Assembly (NCBI GenBank): GCA_012845835.1
Contig: JABAKD010000020.1
Coordinates: 19,468,106 to 19,532,105, forward strand
DNA: 64,000 bases
Direction of reading: 5' to 3'
DNA from: Undaria pinnatifida
Lineage: Eukaryota; Sar; Phaeophyceae; Laminariales; Alariaceae
Shown: positions 48,575 through 58,832 of the stretch, in pieces
Numbering within the stretch: position 1 is the first letter of the stretch
How the letters are laid out: every line of letters begins with the position of its first letter
Program-made: the position numbers and the translations under genes
Notes under the pieces: generated by a model
What the model was told of the DNA's origin: nothing
Seen by the model: the letters and a program-made list of their open reading frames with translations, nothing else
Databases searched by the model: none

Positions 48575-49760
48575 CAAGATTAAGCGAACTTGTATGATGG
48601 AAAAGCTTCAATAGAAGAGAGAAGGTTATGTTGCTGGCGACTTCAGGCCAGCGACTGATTCGTTGTGCCCAGCAGATTCAACCGATGATGAGTGACGGAA
48701 GAAGAGAAGGAGCGATCACATGGGGGCGGGGCTCTTGATGCGCCCGTTCCATGATAAAAACCAAAACGAAACTACATGACCCACGTTGTTCCGTCCTACT
48801 TGCTGATCCCAGCTAAAATTCTTGCAGGCCCTAACAGCATTTTGTTTCTATTAATACTGGAGCAACATGGTTTTACCGGACAACAAGGGTGCAGTCAAGA
48901 TCAAGTCTCCGTACGATACGCACGAAGAACACATCGCATGGTCAATTGCAGTGTCAATCGCGAGAAAAAAAGAACAATCAATCCTCTGAAATTTCTAGGA
49001 GTCTTGATGGCGATAGATACCAAGACGAAATTTCTAAAAGAGTCAACATACCAGCTTCGCATACAGCATCGGCCGTCTGACAAGAAACTTGAAATCGTTC
49101 TCAGGCCGACTTTCATGTTCCGGGCGCGCGAGAGAGCACGAAAGCACACATTCTTATTTCGGTCCCCGAGGATATACCTCCTAGGTTTTTTCCTAGTGTT
49201 TTTCCTAGCGCAATAGTGCACATACATGCAGTTTCCGCACGCACGATTGCCTTTCTTTTTGTCGTTCCATGTGCTCGGTGTAATATAGTGTCACCGCCCG
49301 CCTCCGCCGCAGTAAATAATAGCTGGTACCAGGTAGCTTTTACTCCAGGCCAGGGGTCAGCTTTGTTACCAAGGTACGAAACTAGGCTATAATGTGATGA
49401 CTAGTGTTAAGATACGGCCTCGAAAGGCCTGTAGGTATCCGAATTCGAGATCATTTGGATGGGTTTCGTATGATAAGGTTGGCGGTTTATATTCGGGGAA
49501 GTTAGGAATTAGATCAGCTGAGAGCTTTCTCGTTTTCTTTCAATTTTTCAGGCCGACGTTCTCGTGAGTTGCCAGTACTTTCTTATCTTATGACTGACAT
49601 GACATCATGAGCGGGCCGGTACTGTAACTCTGTGCGCTCGTGTAGTGTGGTGTGCTACGAAATCCCACTCACTGCTGCCTGAAAATTTACACGTACACGT
49701 GCCATTTGCCGCCAAGTTTTACATGTAAATACGAGTGTTAATATATATTACAAGAGCTCC
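48575..49760. other. Intergenic stretch with unassigned small frames
   Basis: A 146-codon ATG frame (48776-49216, +) overlaps a 40-codon ATG frame (48867-48989, MVLPDNKGAVKIKSPYDTHE start) with more protein-like composition. Neither matches a family I know and I call no gene. One TACCWGGTA lies near 49327. Confidence 0.35.
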
Positions 49761-49815
49761 GCATGGGTGCCGGCGAATGCCGGCACCCATGCTCCTTCCC
49801 ATGCTCCGGGAAGGG
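49761..49815. other. Two adjacent perfect hairpins
   Basis: GCATGGGTGCCGGC (49761-49774), GAAT loop, GCCGGCACCCATGC (49779-49792): a 14 bp GC-rich perfect stem with a four-base loop. Directly after it, CCTTCCC (49794-49800) pairs with GGGAAGG (49808-49814). Confidence 0.7.
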
Positions 49816-50241
49816 CAGGGCAGCACTTCGACTTGTTCGATTCAATATTCGATAGAGAGTAAAAACCGTTACCGCACAACACATAGTCTACGCGTGTAGA
49901 GCGTAAAGTAGTGCCAAGAGATTGATGTAGACTAACAGTGGACTACGTACCACTCCTGTCGTTTCCTCCGTTTCTCCGTTTCTTGCGTGAATCCATTTCC
50001 GAGCTTCATCAAAATACAAGTATTTGTCTCGATCAGATAAATCCGAGCCCACGCAGACGGACCCTCTATGTAGTCTGGCCACGAAGAGACGTTTCGAGCG
50101 CATTTCTTGACGTTTCGACTCAACCAAGCATCCAGGGCCAGCAGAGGGATGGCCAAATGTTTGCTGCATGTTCTCTACGAAGCAACTGACAGGCGCGCAC
50201 TGAGCCAGCTTCTGCTACTACATGAATTATACCATAATATA
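49816..50241. other. Intergenic stretch, nothing clear
   Basis: Overlapping frames on both strands (about 49888-50189) without a recognisable domain. Confidence 0.4.
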
Positions 50242-50340
50242 ATGCGCGCGATCGGAGTATCGCACACAGCTTGCAAAGATGAGTTTCGACACTATTCGAT
50301 CGCACAGCAGCTGGAGCGTAATTTTATTTTTATATTATCT
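50242..50340 (+). repeat. LAKM-type short element, subfamily D, copy 3
   Basis: GCGCGCGATCGGAGTATC...CACACAGCTTGCAAAGATGA matches 55038-55137. The frame reads LAKMSFDTI and then diverges. Confidence 0.55.
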
Positions 50341-50639
50341 AGATCCGAGGCTCGCAGACCGACTGTGTCTCTCTGTGTGTATAGTGATCGTGGAGAGACT
50401 TGCTGACGGTATTCTAGGCGTGAAACACGGTGTCGCTGCCTTTGTCATTCAATTCCTCGAATGCTATTATTAATATATTGTTGCTACTTGTTGCTGTAGA
50501 CCACTCTCGTCTGGTCGATGGAATATTTGTAGTACGTGATAGCACTGAACAAAGAATTTGGTGAGCTAGTTAGGAATTTTAGGCTCGATCGAGTTTAGAC
50601 AAAAATAGAAACAAATAATACATGGTATGGCCTTTTTTT

Positions 50640-51250
50640 CTGATGGCTGGTCGCTCATTGGTCGGAGATCGTACATAAAGTGACCGTCATCTGGGGACGA
50701 TAGGATCCATTCCCAGAATCACAATTCATTCACATATATACAACTCCGACAACTCGGGAACGAACACGGACATATCACCAGGATTGATACCTCCCCGCAC
50801 AGTGTAGAAATCCCCAACACCACCGACCGGCCGATCTCTACTTGGCTGGGGTTCGTATATTATGGAGCCAGCTCCACCCGGGGACGATAGGTTCCTATCC
50901 CCGGTCCACGGGTCATTCTATATATATGAAAATTAGACAAACGGGGGAAGAAAACCGAGTTCTCTCGGGTCGACACCGCCCCCCACGGTGTGGAAACCCC
51001 AGTTCCATTGGCTAGAATCGCTGATTGGTTTGAGCTCCACAGCGGCCCCCCACCCTAGTAGGAGGATGATAGAGGCTCACCGACCAATGGGGGGCAGTTC
51101 CGTCGCACACGGGGGAGATAGGGCCCCATCCCCGGTTCAGAAATCCTCCGAATCCCTACAGCCGCAGCAACGCGGGAACTACAACGATGATCTCCCGGGT
51201 CGATATACCTCCCCGCACGGCGTGTCAACCCCGACTCCATTGGCTTATTT
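50640..51250. repeat. Three diverged ~200 bp tandem units
   Basis: Each unit has a CATTGG/TTGGCT piece, GGGG(A/G)GATAGG..CC(A/T)(T/C)(T/C)CCC, a CGGGAA stretch, TCGA(T/C)A.C.CC.CCCCAC.G.GT and CCCC.A..CCA. Units begin near 50650, 50870 and 51075. High divergence suggests an old array. Confidence 0.65.
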
Positions 51251-51696
51251 CTCGTGATTGGCTGGTAGGCTTTGACCCAATAAGCTCAAAATTATTTCGG
51301 CCTAGTCGGGTTTTCTCGCATACTTCTCGCATACGGCAAACATTTGCAATACGAGCGCAGTTCAATAAGTTATTTGCATGATAGGCCGCACAAAAAAGCG
51401 ATTTTGAGCCTATATCGGGTTGGCGTGCCGAGCAAGCACGCTCAAAATGAGGATGAGAAACGCTTGAACAGCAACAACAGCACCAGGCGCAATATAAATG
51501 GACGAATGAGAGCCATTTGTATGCAGGATTCAGCCCCCCCCGGTTTTAAGCACACTTAATTTCAAACAAAAATGGGGTGTTCAAAGAAAAACGACATAAC
51601 AGTATGTGGAACTAAGACTGGCACGACTCGAGCATAATAACCAATCGTGGAAAAAAGTCTGAAATTCGGCCTAAACAGTGCGTATTTGAATCATTG

Positions 51697-51775
51697 GCAT
51701 AATGGTCGAATAATCATGGAATACTTGCTGTGCCCGAATAATCATGGAATACTTGCTGTGCCCGAATAATCATCT
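51697..51775. repeat. 30 bp tandem repeat, ~2.5 copies
   Basis: CGAATAATCATGGAATACTT plus GCTGTGCC is repeated without change; the third copy is cut after CGAATAATCAT. Confidence 0.9.
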
Positions 51776-52129
51776 CTTTGTCGCTTATGCGGCACCAAAA
51801 AAAGACGCTGAAAATTCCGATTTCATTCGCTTATCGGATCAGAAACCTAAGCTCGCCAACATTTTCGTGGGTTTTCTTGCATACCACTTGCGCGTAGGGC
51901 AAAAAATTGCCATGCGGCCGCAATTCGTACCAAACGCTCGACCTCGGGATGAATCTATGCAGTTGGTGCCCAGAGCGTCACGATAAAGCCATCGGGACAT
52001 AAGGAGAGCGGTCAAATCGCCATGTCCCGGCATACTAACAGCCATATATATTGCCCACAACAGATAATAAGAGCAACGAGCGCCTGCTTCGGCTGACACA
52101 GGGTGATCTTGAATCGGAATATAATACCC
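51776..52129. other. Intergenic stretch, nothing clear
   Basis: A minus-strand frame (52327-51839, 162 codons) runs through repeat family K and is not credible. Confidence 0.45.
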
Positions 52130-52225
52130 CGTTCCTCTCTTGTCTGTCTTTTCTATTATTTTCTGTTTTTCAATTGACTTGCGTCTGACGTGCGGCGTAT
52201 GCGTAGTGATAGGTACCACGAGATA
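52130..52225. repeat. Dispersed repeat family K, copy 2
   Basis: Same strand and order as 40271-40330: CAATTGACTTG, then GCGTATGCGTAGTGATAGGT. Confidence 0.55.
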
Positions 52226-52231
52226 GTTGTG

Positions 52232-52425
52232 CAGAAGATTCCTATTTTTTAAAAAGTACTGCTCTATCGTCGATTGCTGTGGCGCACAGAAGATATAGTC
52301 AAGAAGATCCCTATTACTCGGTATCATCGGTCAATTCCTGGCGAACACGAGATGACATTTTCAAGAAGATCCCTATATTTTATTATACTGTCATCAATTA
52401 ATTGCTGGCACACACGATGTATTGA
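52232..52425. repeat. Three diverged ~65 bp tandem units
   Basis: AGAAGAT.CCTAT starts units near 52232, 52300 and 52362. Each continues with a T(A/C)ATC..T.AATT.CTGGC..ACAC-type second half. Confidence 0.7.
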
Positions 52426-52829
52426 CCAGCCACAACAACAGTCAGTCGCTAGCGCAATTTTTGCACCACACAACAACGCGTTCGAAACATTTCTACCTTG
52501 ATAATCACACCTGCCTTCAGAAGTACATCCACGTTTCGTATGTGGGGATAAATATACATGGAATTAGTGTGGGATATTTATTCTGCGGTCCTGAAAGATG
52601 CATCGTGGATCGTAGACCAATATATACGGAACGACTCTTTGGAGCGGCGATGAAAAATACTGACATAACATTCTTTCTCGTACTGCGATTTTTAAAAGCG
52701 ACCACTCCGTTCGTTGTGTTTTTTTTCTATTTGTTTTATGGTCTGACCTGTTTTGTTGTGTTCTCGTACCCGGTACGCTGCTAGCATTTCACTTGCTTTA
52801 TACCTTGATTAATAGCGATTGTTTGGTTC

Positions 52830-52930
52830 ACCCTGTCTCGCAGTCTGTGACCACAAAATAATAAGTTGTATCTCTCTAGGATGAAGAATCAGCATGGACA
52901 CTGGGTGTAATGATGTCGTTGAGTAGGGAA
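52830..52930 (+). repeat. Dispersed repeat family L, copy 3
   Basis: CAGTCTGTGACCACA, CTCTAGGATGAAGAATCAGC and GGACACTGGGTGTAATGATG; best preserved of the three copies. Confidence 0.5.
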
Positions 52931-53655
52931 CGGCCCCCCTCGAAGACAACGAACGCTCGAACAAAGGTGTTTAACCGTGAAATCCGATATCAAAAAGCAA
53001 CGACACAGCAGTCAGTCGTACGATGTGCACAATAGGCCAAACGATTTGAGGCGTGACCATGAAAAAAACGGGGTCGGGACGAAATAAGAAACCAATTTGG
53101 AAATGATGCCAACTTGGAAATAAACGTTTTCCCGTATGTTTTTTTTCGTTCAAGCTCTGCATATGCCAAGATGTAAAAATAGTTCGGGCGTATGCCGCCC
53201 AAAATACAAAAAAATGCGGACTTCTCGCTTGTCTCGTGTAGCCCAAGTACCCGATCCCGGCCAGGTGCGGAACGGATACGGCAGGGCGAGGAGCGTCTGA
53301 GCCTCCCCCCGAAGACGGCGCTCGAACGAAGCTATTTGACCGAAAATTCCAGTTCCGAAAATCGCATACTGAGGCCGAGACGGAAAAAAACTCCTGACGG
53401 AATCTCCAAAAAAAAGAATGACCATATATATATTTATAATACCTCTCGATTACCGCAAGCCCCGTCGTTTTTGGAGTCTTCAACCACGGGCCCATCTTGC
53501 TGGCGTTTTGGCTCGTCTTCGCCGCTCACTCCTTCTGTTGACGTGTCTTTTTATCCGTGAAAAAGACGGAAAATCGTGAGTGGGAGAAGCGGAGGGTTCC
53601 ACAGTCAATTGCACGATGGAATTTCGATGATCGCTGAGGGCACGATCGGTGTAGT
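52931..53655. other. Intergenic stretch with diverged duplication
   Basis: CCCC.CGAAGAC..CG..CGCTCGAAC appears near 52936 and 53307, marking a diverged direct duplication. Frames on both strands (to 174 codons) have no recognised domain. Confidence 0.4.
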
Positions 53656-53740
53656 GTTAGAAGGCGTAGTTTAGGTAGGCAATTGGTGAATAACCTGTTA
53701 CCCAGCGGTCAAACGGGTTCATACCCAATAATACTGTGTA
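53656..53740 (+). mobile_element. TRIM-like terminal repeat, diverged
   Basis: TGTTAGAAGGCGTAGTTTAG onwards follows the TRIM terminal repeat (GGTCAAACGG, CATACCC) along its length. No interior or second repeat seen; an older fossil than the others. Confidence 0.45.
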
Positions 53741-54185
53741 CAGCGACAAAACAAAGTGTAAGAAACGTGTTGTTATCGTGGTGCGAGCATGCAGCAAACG
53801 GCAGTGCAAGCTGTGCGCGTGTCTTTCAGGTGCTTGCATTGGAAAAAATCGCCGTCAGCTAACCTAGCAGCCCGGGCTGGTTGCTTGCTTCGTGTGAAGG
53901 ATGCTGCATGCAATCGTCAGTCTTATTTGCCAGTGTTTCCCTCCTGAGGCTTCAAAAGGGCTACAGTAGTAAAGAGAGCATATTCGGTACCTGGTAAGTT
54001 TTACCGGTATAGAGGGCATATTCGGTCATTTTTACCAGTAGAGAGAGCATATATATATTCGGTATTTTTAGTACCGAAGGTGTGTGCTACCATCGGGGTA
54101 TCATAGCACGTTTCGGCTGATATATATTTCACCGACAGGGCTCCAAAAACTATTAATAATTACCACACTTCTACCTACTAGACTA
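53741..54185. other. Intergenic stretch, nothing clear
   Basis: Three GAG(A/G)GCATAT..TCGGT pieces near 53977-54063 form a small irregular repeat. No gene seen. Confidence 0.5.
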
Positions 54186-54193
54186 CACTACTA

Positions 54194-54230
<37 letters not shown>

Positions 54231-54356
54231 GCTACTACTACTACGACTGTTACTACTACGACTCTGCTACACTATGTTATGGTCAATTATTAGTAGTATT
54301 ATTAGTACTACTAGTATTAGTAGTATTAGTAGTATTAGTAGTATTAATAGTAGTAA
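54186..54356. repeat. (CTA)n and (TAGTAT)n microsatellites
   Basis: (CTA)n with scattered changes from 54186 to about 54256, then TAGTATTAG-type units to 54356, so the strand bias flips. Confidence 0.9.
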
Positions 54357-54403
54357 TATGATCGACCAATGGCTTTGTCTGGGTCACTCGCGCGAGTGGC
54401 TCC

Positions 54404-54800
54404 TGTTAAGGTATTAGTGGGGTAGTAGTCCGTTTGACCACTTGCAAAAGGTTAACCAATAGCTTACCCAAACTAACCCTTATAGCACTCTTCCTCCTGA
54501 AACGGCGGGATAGCAGGTCGGCCGGATACACGGGCGGACGTGTCAACATCCAACCGGTTTCAAATTTCCTGGGGATACCGGGGAGAGACTATTTTTCAAG
54601 TTCGACATGGGGAAAGTCTGAAAATGTTTATTATGGTGGATGTGGGACTCGAGCCCAAGACCCGCAAAAAAACATGGTCTTGTCGACGACGCCATTTGCT
54701 AAGGTATTAGTGGGGTATCAGTCCGTTTGACCACTTGCAAAAGGTTAACCAATACTTGTAGCTTACCCAAACAAAGCCTTAGAAGACTCTATTAATAACA
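54404..54800 (-). mobile_element. TRIM-like miniature LTR element, inverted complete copy
   Basis: Terminal repeats at about 54404-54487 and 54697-54800 surround a ~209 bp interior homologous to the one at 29200-29406. The primer-binding-like site sits by the right-hand repeat and the polypurine stretch by the left-hand one, so the element reads right to left. A ~16 bp direct duplication (GACTCTATTAATAACA-like) sits at the right edge. Non-coding fossil. Confidence 0.7.
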
Positions 54801-55037
54801 GAGTCTATTAATAACACCCCCTTGTTCCTTTGCGGCCTTTCTTAGCTTTCTTAGCTTACTGAGGGTTGTACTAGACCAGTCGTTTCGCGTCATGAATCCG
54901 CACTGTAACGAACGGTAAGCTACGGTGCGCCAAAGCAATCGCCTAAAAAACTATTTGGTCCGCGAGCTAGAGGGTCAGTCATGCGAGTGGCTCAAACCCA
55001 GTATTGTAGTGAAACTGGGGACATGTTACTACAATAA

Positions 55038-55137
55038 TAATGCGCGCGATCGGAGTATCACACACAGCTTGCAAAGATGAGTTTCGACGAAATCTTCGAT
55101 CTCACAGCTGGAGTGTATTTTCATTTTTTATAATAAT
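55038..55137 (+). repeat. LAKM-type short element, subfamily D, copy 4
   Basis: Best subfamily D copy. An ATG at 55077 gives MSFDEIFDLTAGVYFHFL and TAA at 55131-55133; upstream in frame is TQLAK. Identical in peptide to 31915-32012 (minus). Confidence 0.6.
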
Positions 55138-56130
55138 AATCTAGCCTTGGCCCAATACCCAATACAGCAGTATCAACACAGTATATAGTATCATTACAGT
55201 ATAGTACAGTACAGTATCAACACAGCAGTATCAACCCTCCTCTCGCTATAAACCTGAAACCCGACTCCGGCCTACATCCTTTTATTATTTTGACAGCGCG
55301 AGAAGGGATTACGAAATTCTTGCACATGTGTGACGGCGAGTGCCTCGTAGGCTACATACTTTTTTTCAGAACTTTAGGCTGGAGGGGTTGTTGAACTACT
55401 GTTGAGTTGTTGAGTCGTTGAGTTGTTGAATTGTTTTTTGTTACAGGAGGGCCGATACTGCCGTAAGTGTTGTAGGAAGATACTCGCATCATCAATTATT
55501 TGGTGTTTCTAAACCATAGCAGTGATTGCTGTGTACCTCGGGTTTATGTGGTTTGACTGCTGTTGACTAATCGGGTTGCAGTTTCATTCTTTCATGTCTC
55601 TCGAAAACAATTTTTGGATAGTAATGAAGCAAGGTCCAGAGTACATACTTGTAGAGCTATCCCACGCTAGCTAGGGGTGCATCAGAAAACTTAGGCACAC
55701 CCCTACAGTACTAGTAGTATACTATTATTAGTACTATTATTTGTACTATTATTAGTACTATTAGTGCTATTTATTGGTAGTAGGCGTCACCGATGCGGTG
55801 GCATTCACGACCAATGGGTGGTTCTTACTGCGATATGATGCAGTGCGTTGCTTGCTCTAGTCAGAGTATTCTGTTACCTTTTCATCTGCACAGTTTGTAT
55901 GTTCGTACGTAGACTAGGACGTTATTAATATTGTATAGATATTGTAGGTTTCATACAACCCATTTCCAGCGAAGACGTGGATATTTGAGCCGCTTATGCA
56001 GGCCATGTAGACTAATTATAAAGAAACGTACAGGATACAGTATGGAAAACATGAGATTTTCTGTACATCACACATACGTCGTGTGGTTCCAGGTTTACGA
56101 AAAAGGGTTCGGGGCAAAACACCCTAAAAC
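55138..56130. other. Intergenic stretch, no supported gene
   Basis: AGTAT/CAGTATCAACA short repeats (55170-55235) and TAGTACTATTATT repeats (55713-55770). No gene seen. Confidence 0.5.
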
Positions 56131-56233
56131 GTAACCCTAACCCTAATCCTAACCCCAACCCCAACCCTAACCCTAACCCTAACCCCAACCCTACCCCTAA
56201 TCCTAACCCCAACCCTAACCCCAACCCCAACCC
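56131..56233. repeat. Interstitial telomere-like repeat
   Basis: CCCTAA units mixed with CCCCAA and CCTAAT variants for ~100 bp. The impurity suggests an old internal tract, not a chromosome end. Confidence 0.85.
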
Positions 56234-56597
56234 CGGACCGACCTGTATAAAACTTGTTCGGAAAAAACCCAACAAAAAAAAAGTAATCCAGCGAAGTGTC
56301 GACCATATCATAATTCATTCCGGTACCTAGTACGTGGGTTTTTTGCCGTTTGTTTCCATACCAAATATCATCCCCGCATATGTTTCACGTTAAACTTATT
56401 AAAGCTGGACACCGCGGAAAACTGACAGCTGTGATTAGCTTCGGGAATGCGGAAATGCAGTAGAGCTGGGTTATGTAGCCCACGATATTACATTCGGTGC
56501 GACTCTCGGTGATTCTGGGGACATCAACGTAAATAGATTGGCCCGTTCCCTCTTTGCATCGGGCCCGCAAGCACAGCGGGGCAACGGCAAGAGCAAG

Positions 56598-58196
56598 CTA
56601 GAAAACGAAAATGGGAACATACGTTGTCATGTCCAAGCCTCTTCCTTTGCCCAGACCCTTTATGAGAGACACACCGTCATTCGGGCAGCGCTGTGGCAAC
56701 AAGAAATTGCGGTCCTTGAGTAAATCCGAGGTGCAGGTTTTACCTGCCAGACGGATCCCGGATCGTACTTGTATTTTAGAGCAAGCTGACTGTGTAAGGT
56801 TATTATGGGGTATATTTAGAACCCTTGACACTATTAGCCCTGAAACCTGTCTGGAATTGGCGTCACCTGATGCCACATCATCTTCAGGGTCGGTTGAAGA
56901 CCCGCCAGTGCTGTCCTCCTCCTCATCTTCGCCTCGTGCGGCCGCAATCTCGCGTTCTTCGAACCACGGCAAGAAGAGGAAGATAAGTGAGACCAGCAGC
57001 ACAACGTTTGCCAATTTGGGGGTTGGTTGCAAATTGTAGACTAATATGTAAGGTACAATATCTAAGGGATACACACGGTGAGAGGCTATCATTCATTGTA
57101 CCAGGTAAGGTCAAGATCGACAGAGTAAAGATGGCCGAGAAGGTGCCTACCGGGTCAAGGAAGCTTCTAATTTTCAACGGCGCCAAAAAAACAGGGGCTA
57201 CTTTCCACTCTTGCATGCCCGAATCTCCGTGTCCGCCCGACCACATCGGATCTTCCAAAAAAGGACAAACCGAGGAACGGCCGACTTTTTTATTTCGAAC
57301 ACGCTATCCTCGGGAACAACAGCAGCAGCAGTAGCTGTTAATATCTTAATAGTTGCCGCAGCAACAACAGGTACCATGAAAACGCCTCCCACCAACGTAC
57401 ACAACACTTGACGACAGATACAAGCATCCACCAGCGCGAGTCCATCGCGAGAACTAACTGTTTTGTGAAAGACAACAAGCGCCGACGTAGAGTAAACTAT
57501 AATAGGGTTCGATCTTAGCTGAAGGCTTTTCACTGTTTTGATTGGTTTTGGTCGACAGAGAAGGAGAGAAGTGGCATGACGGCGGGATCGCAGAGTAATC
57601 ATTCCTTGAACATAATCAAGCTTCCCTGGATGAATATTGCGCACAGCAGCAAGCAGTTGCCTCACCGTTGTTGATGTACTGAGCCAGAGTTTCCTGGTAG
57701 TCCAAGATGATGGCGTTGTCCGGCTCGAATTTCAGAACTTTAGACAACACAAGTACGCAGCGAAACAAGGGAGTAGGCGATGACGTCAAAAAAAAATCCT
57801 CGATGATAGTGTCTGGGTATGGGTTCAGGTTTCAGGTCGGCGTGCTAGCCACAAAAGTTGTGCAAACGTGTGTAGACTATATACGTACCATAACCACGTA
57901 CCAGGGTATCGTAGTAGTCGTTATATGTATAGTGCAAATTTAACAAGTTGACTCTGGGGAGGGTCCTCACGTGCTTTGAGTTGAAAATGACAGCGTTTCG
58001 TAGAGCTCGAATTTGATTTCTCACGTACTACAGCAGTTAGTTGTACTCGAAATATCTCACTTGTCTGAGCGAGGGCCAGAGCGTCCTCCATGCGGTCTTC
58101 AGACACCGCCCGTAAGAATTGCGTCATCAGCTGAAGCGGGGCGCTCGCAGCTTTCGCGTCGTGCTTCGCCTCAGCAATGGCGGCGTCGCCTCCCAT
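56598..58196 (-). CDS. ERICH2-like protein, three supported exons
   Basis: Exon a (58196-58061) starts at ATG in CAGAG|ATGGGAG context and encodes MGGDAAIAEAKHDAKAASAP, then LQLMTQFLRAVSEDRMEDAL and ALAQT, ending in phase 1 at A|GTGAGA. Exon b (57737-57666) continues ILKFEPDNAIILDYQETLAQ and YINN, ending G|GTGAGG. Exon c starts at 56956 in phase (EREIAAARGEDEEEDSTGG), acidic. All phases fit. The pattern APLxLMxxFLRA ... LA..IL.(Y/F)EPDN ... acidic tail is that of the C-terminal region of vertebrate ERICH2 (glutamate-rich protein 2). The biochemical role is unknown to me; an axonemal or flagellar role would be inference. The 3' end is unclear: the frame runs to 56598, but a weak donor (CAG|GTTTCA, 56847) could end exon c earlier. 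Upstream exons may exist. Confidence 0.7.
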
Positions 58197-58832
58197 CTCT
58201 GATCAAAAGAGCACCTATGATACCTGGTGGTTCGGGAACAGGGCTGGTTCTGGTTACGAGCGCAACGTAGACACCGCTTCTTCTGGTGACTGCAAATCCC
58301 ACCTCTTCAAACTACTGAAACGCACTCTTGGCTCGTTGCTCGTTGCTAAGTAAGGTGGGTGGATACGGCATCTCGTCGCAACAATGGACTCGCCATCTTG
58401 TCTTAATAGGAACTGCAGGCGGTTGCTCAGCAAGATCATGCCAGCACTGCTGTCGTACCGAGGAATCAGGAACGAATAATTGTACCGGGTCAACGATTTA
58501 CTGGTATTTTGCTGGATATGACTCCGGATACAGAGTACTCGTTCCGCAAGGAAGTCCCTTGCTCTGCTTCTCCTTGGCCTGGCGAGACTCAAGGGGTACA
58601 CGTCACTGACCTTGAATTAACCTCTCGGTTGGTTTCGCGGGCTTCGTTTTTGTTCCCAGCGTAACTGCGGAAGTTCGATGTGTGCGCGTGACACGTGACA
58701 CACACGCTGCAACAGGATTCCCCTCTGGCATAGCCCCTGTTAAAAACCGCTAACGTATGTTTGGAAACCCCTCCCGAATCGACGCAGACAAGGAAACAAG
58801 TTTGGACAGCGACGGCAACACCATACGCCGCC
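58197..58832. promoter_or_regulatory. Shared intergenic region between divergent genes
   Basis: 636 bp separate the first supported ATG of the ERICH2-like gene (-) from the methyltransferase ATG (+). It probably holds both promoters. No TATA box or recognised operator is evident; upstream exons of the minus-strand gene could also lie here. Confidence 0.35.

Noticed and set aside
10760-54660. tRNA genes suggested by GGTTCGAATCCC-type boxes
   Set aside because: All good B-boxes fall in repeated SINE or TRIM-like elements and no complete cloverleaf with paired acceptor stem could be drawn.
55060-55110. Possible hammerhead ribozyme in LAKM-type elements (GATGAG...CGAAA)
   Set aside because: Bases required in the core before GATGA (C and U) are A and A, the stem between GATGA and GAAA would be about 2 bp, and other copies lose GAAA.
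56611-57039. 142-codon plus-strand frame with Ser run and GKKRKIS
   Set aside because: It overlaps the in-phase acidic exon of the ERICH2-like gene on the other strand, which explains the composition better.
58254-58601. Upstream exons of the ERICH2-like gene
   Set aside because: Possible short exons (around 58270-58300 and 58360-58400) could not be joined to exon a in a consistent phase.
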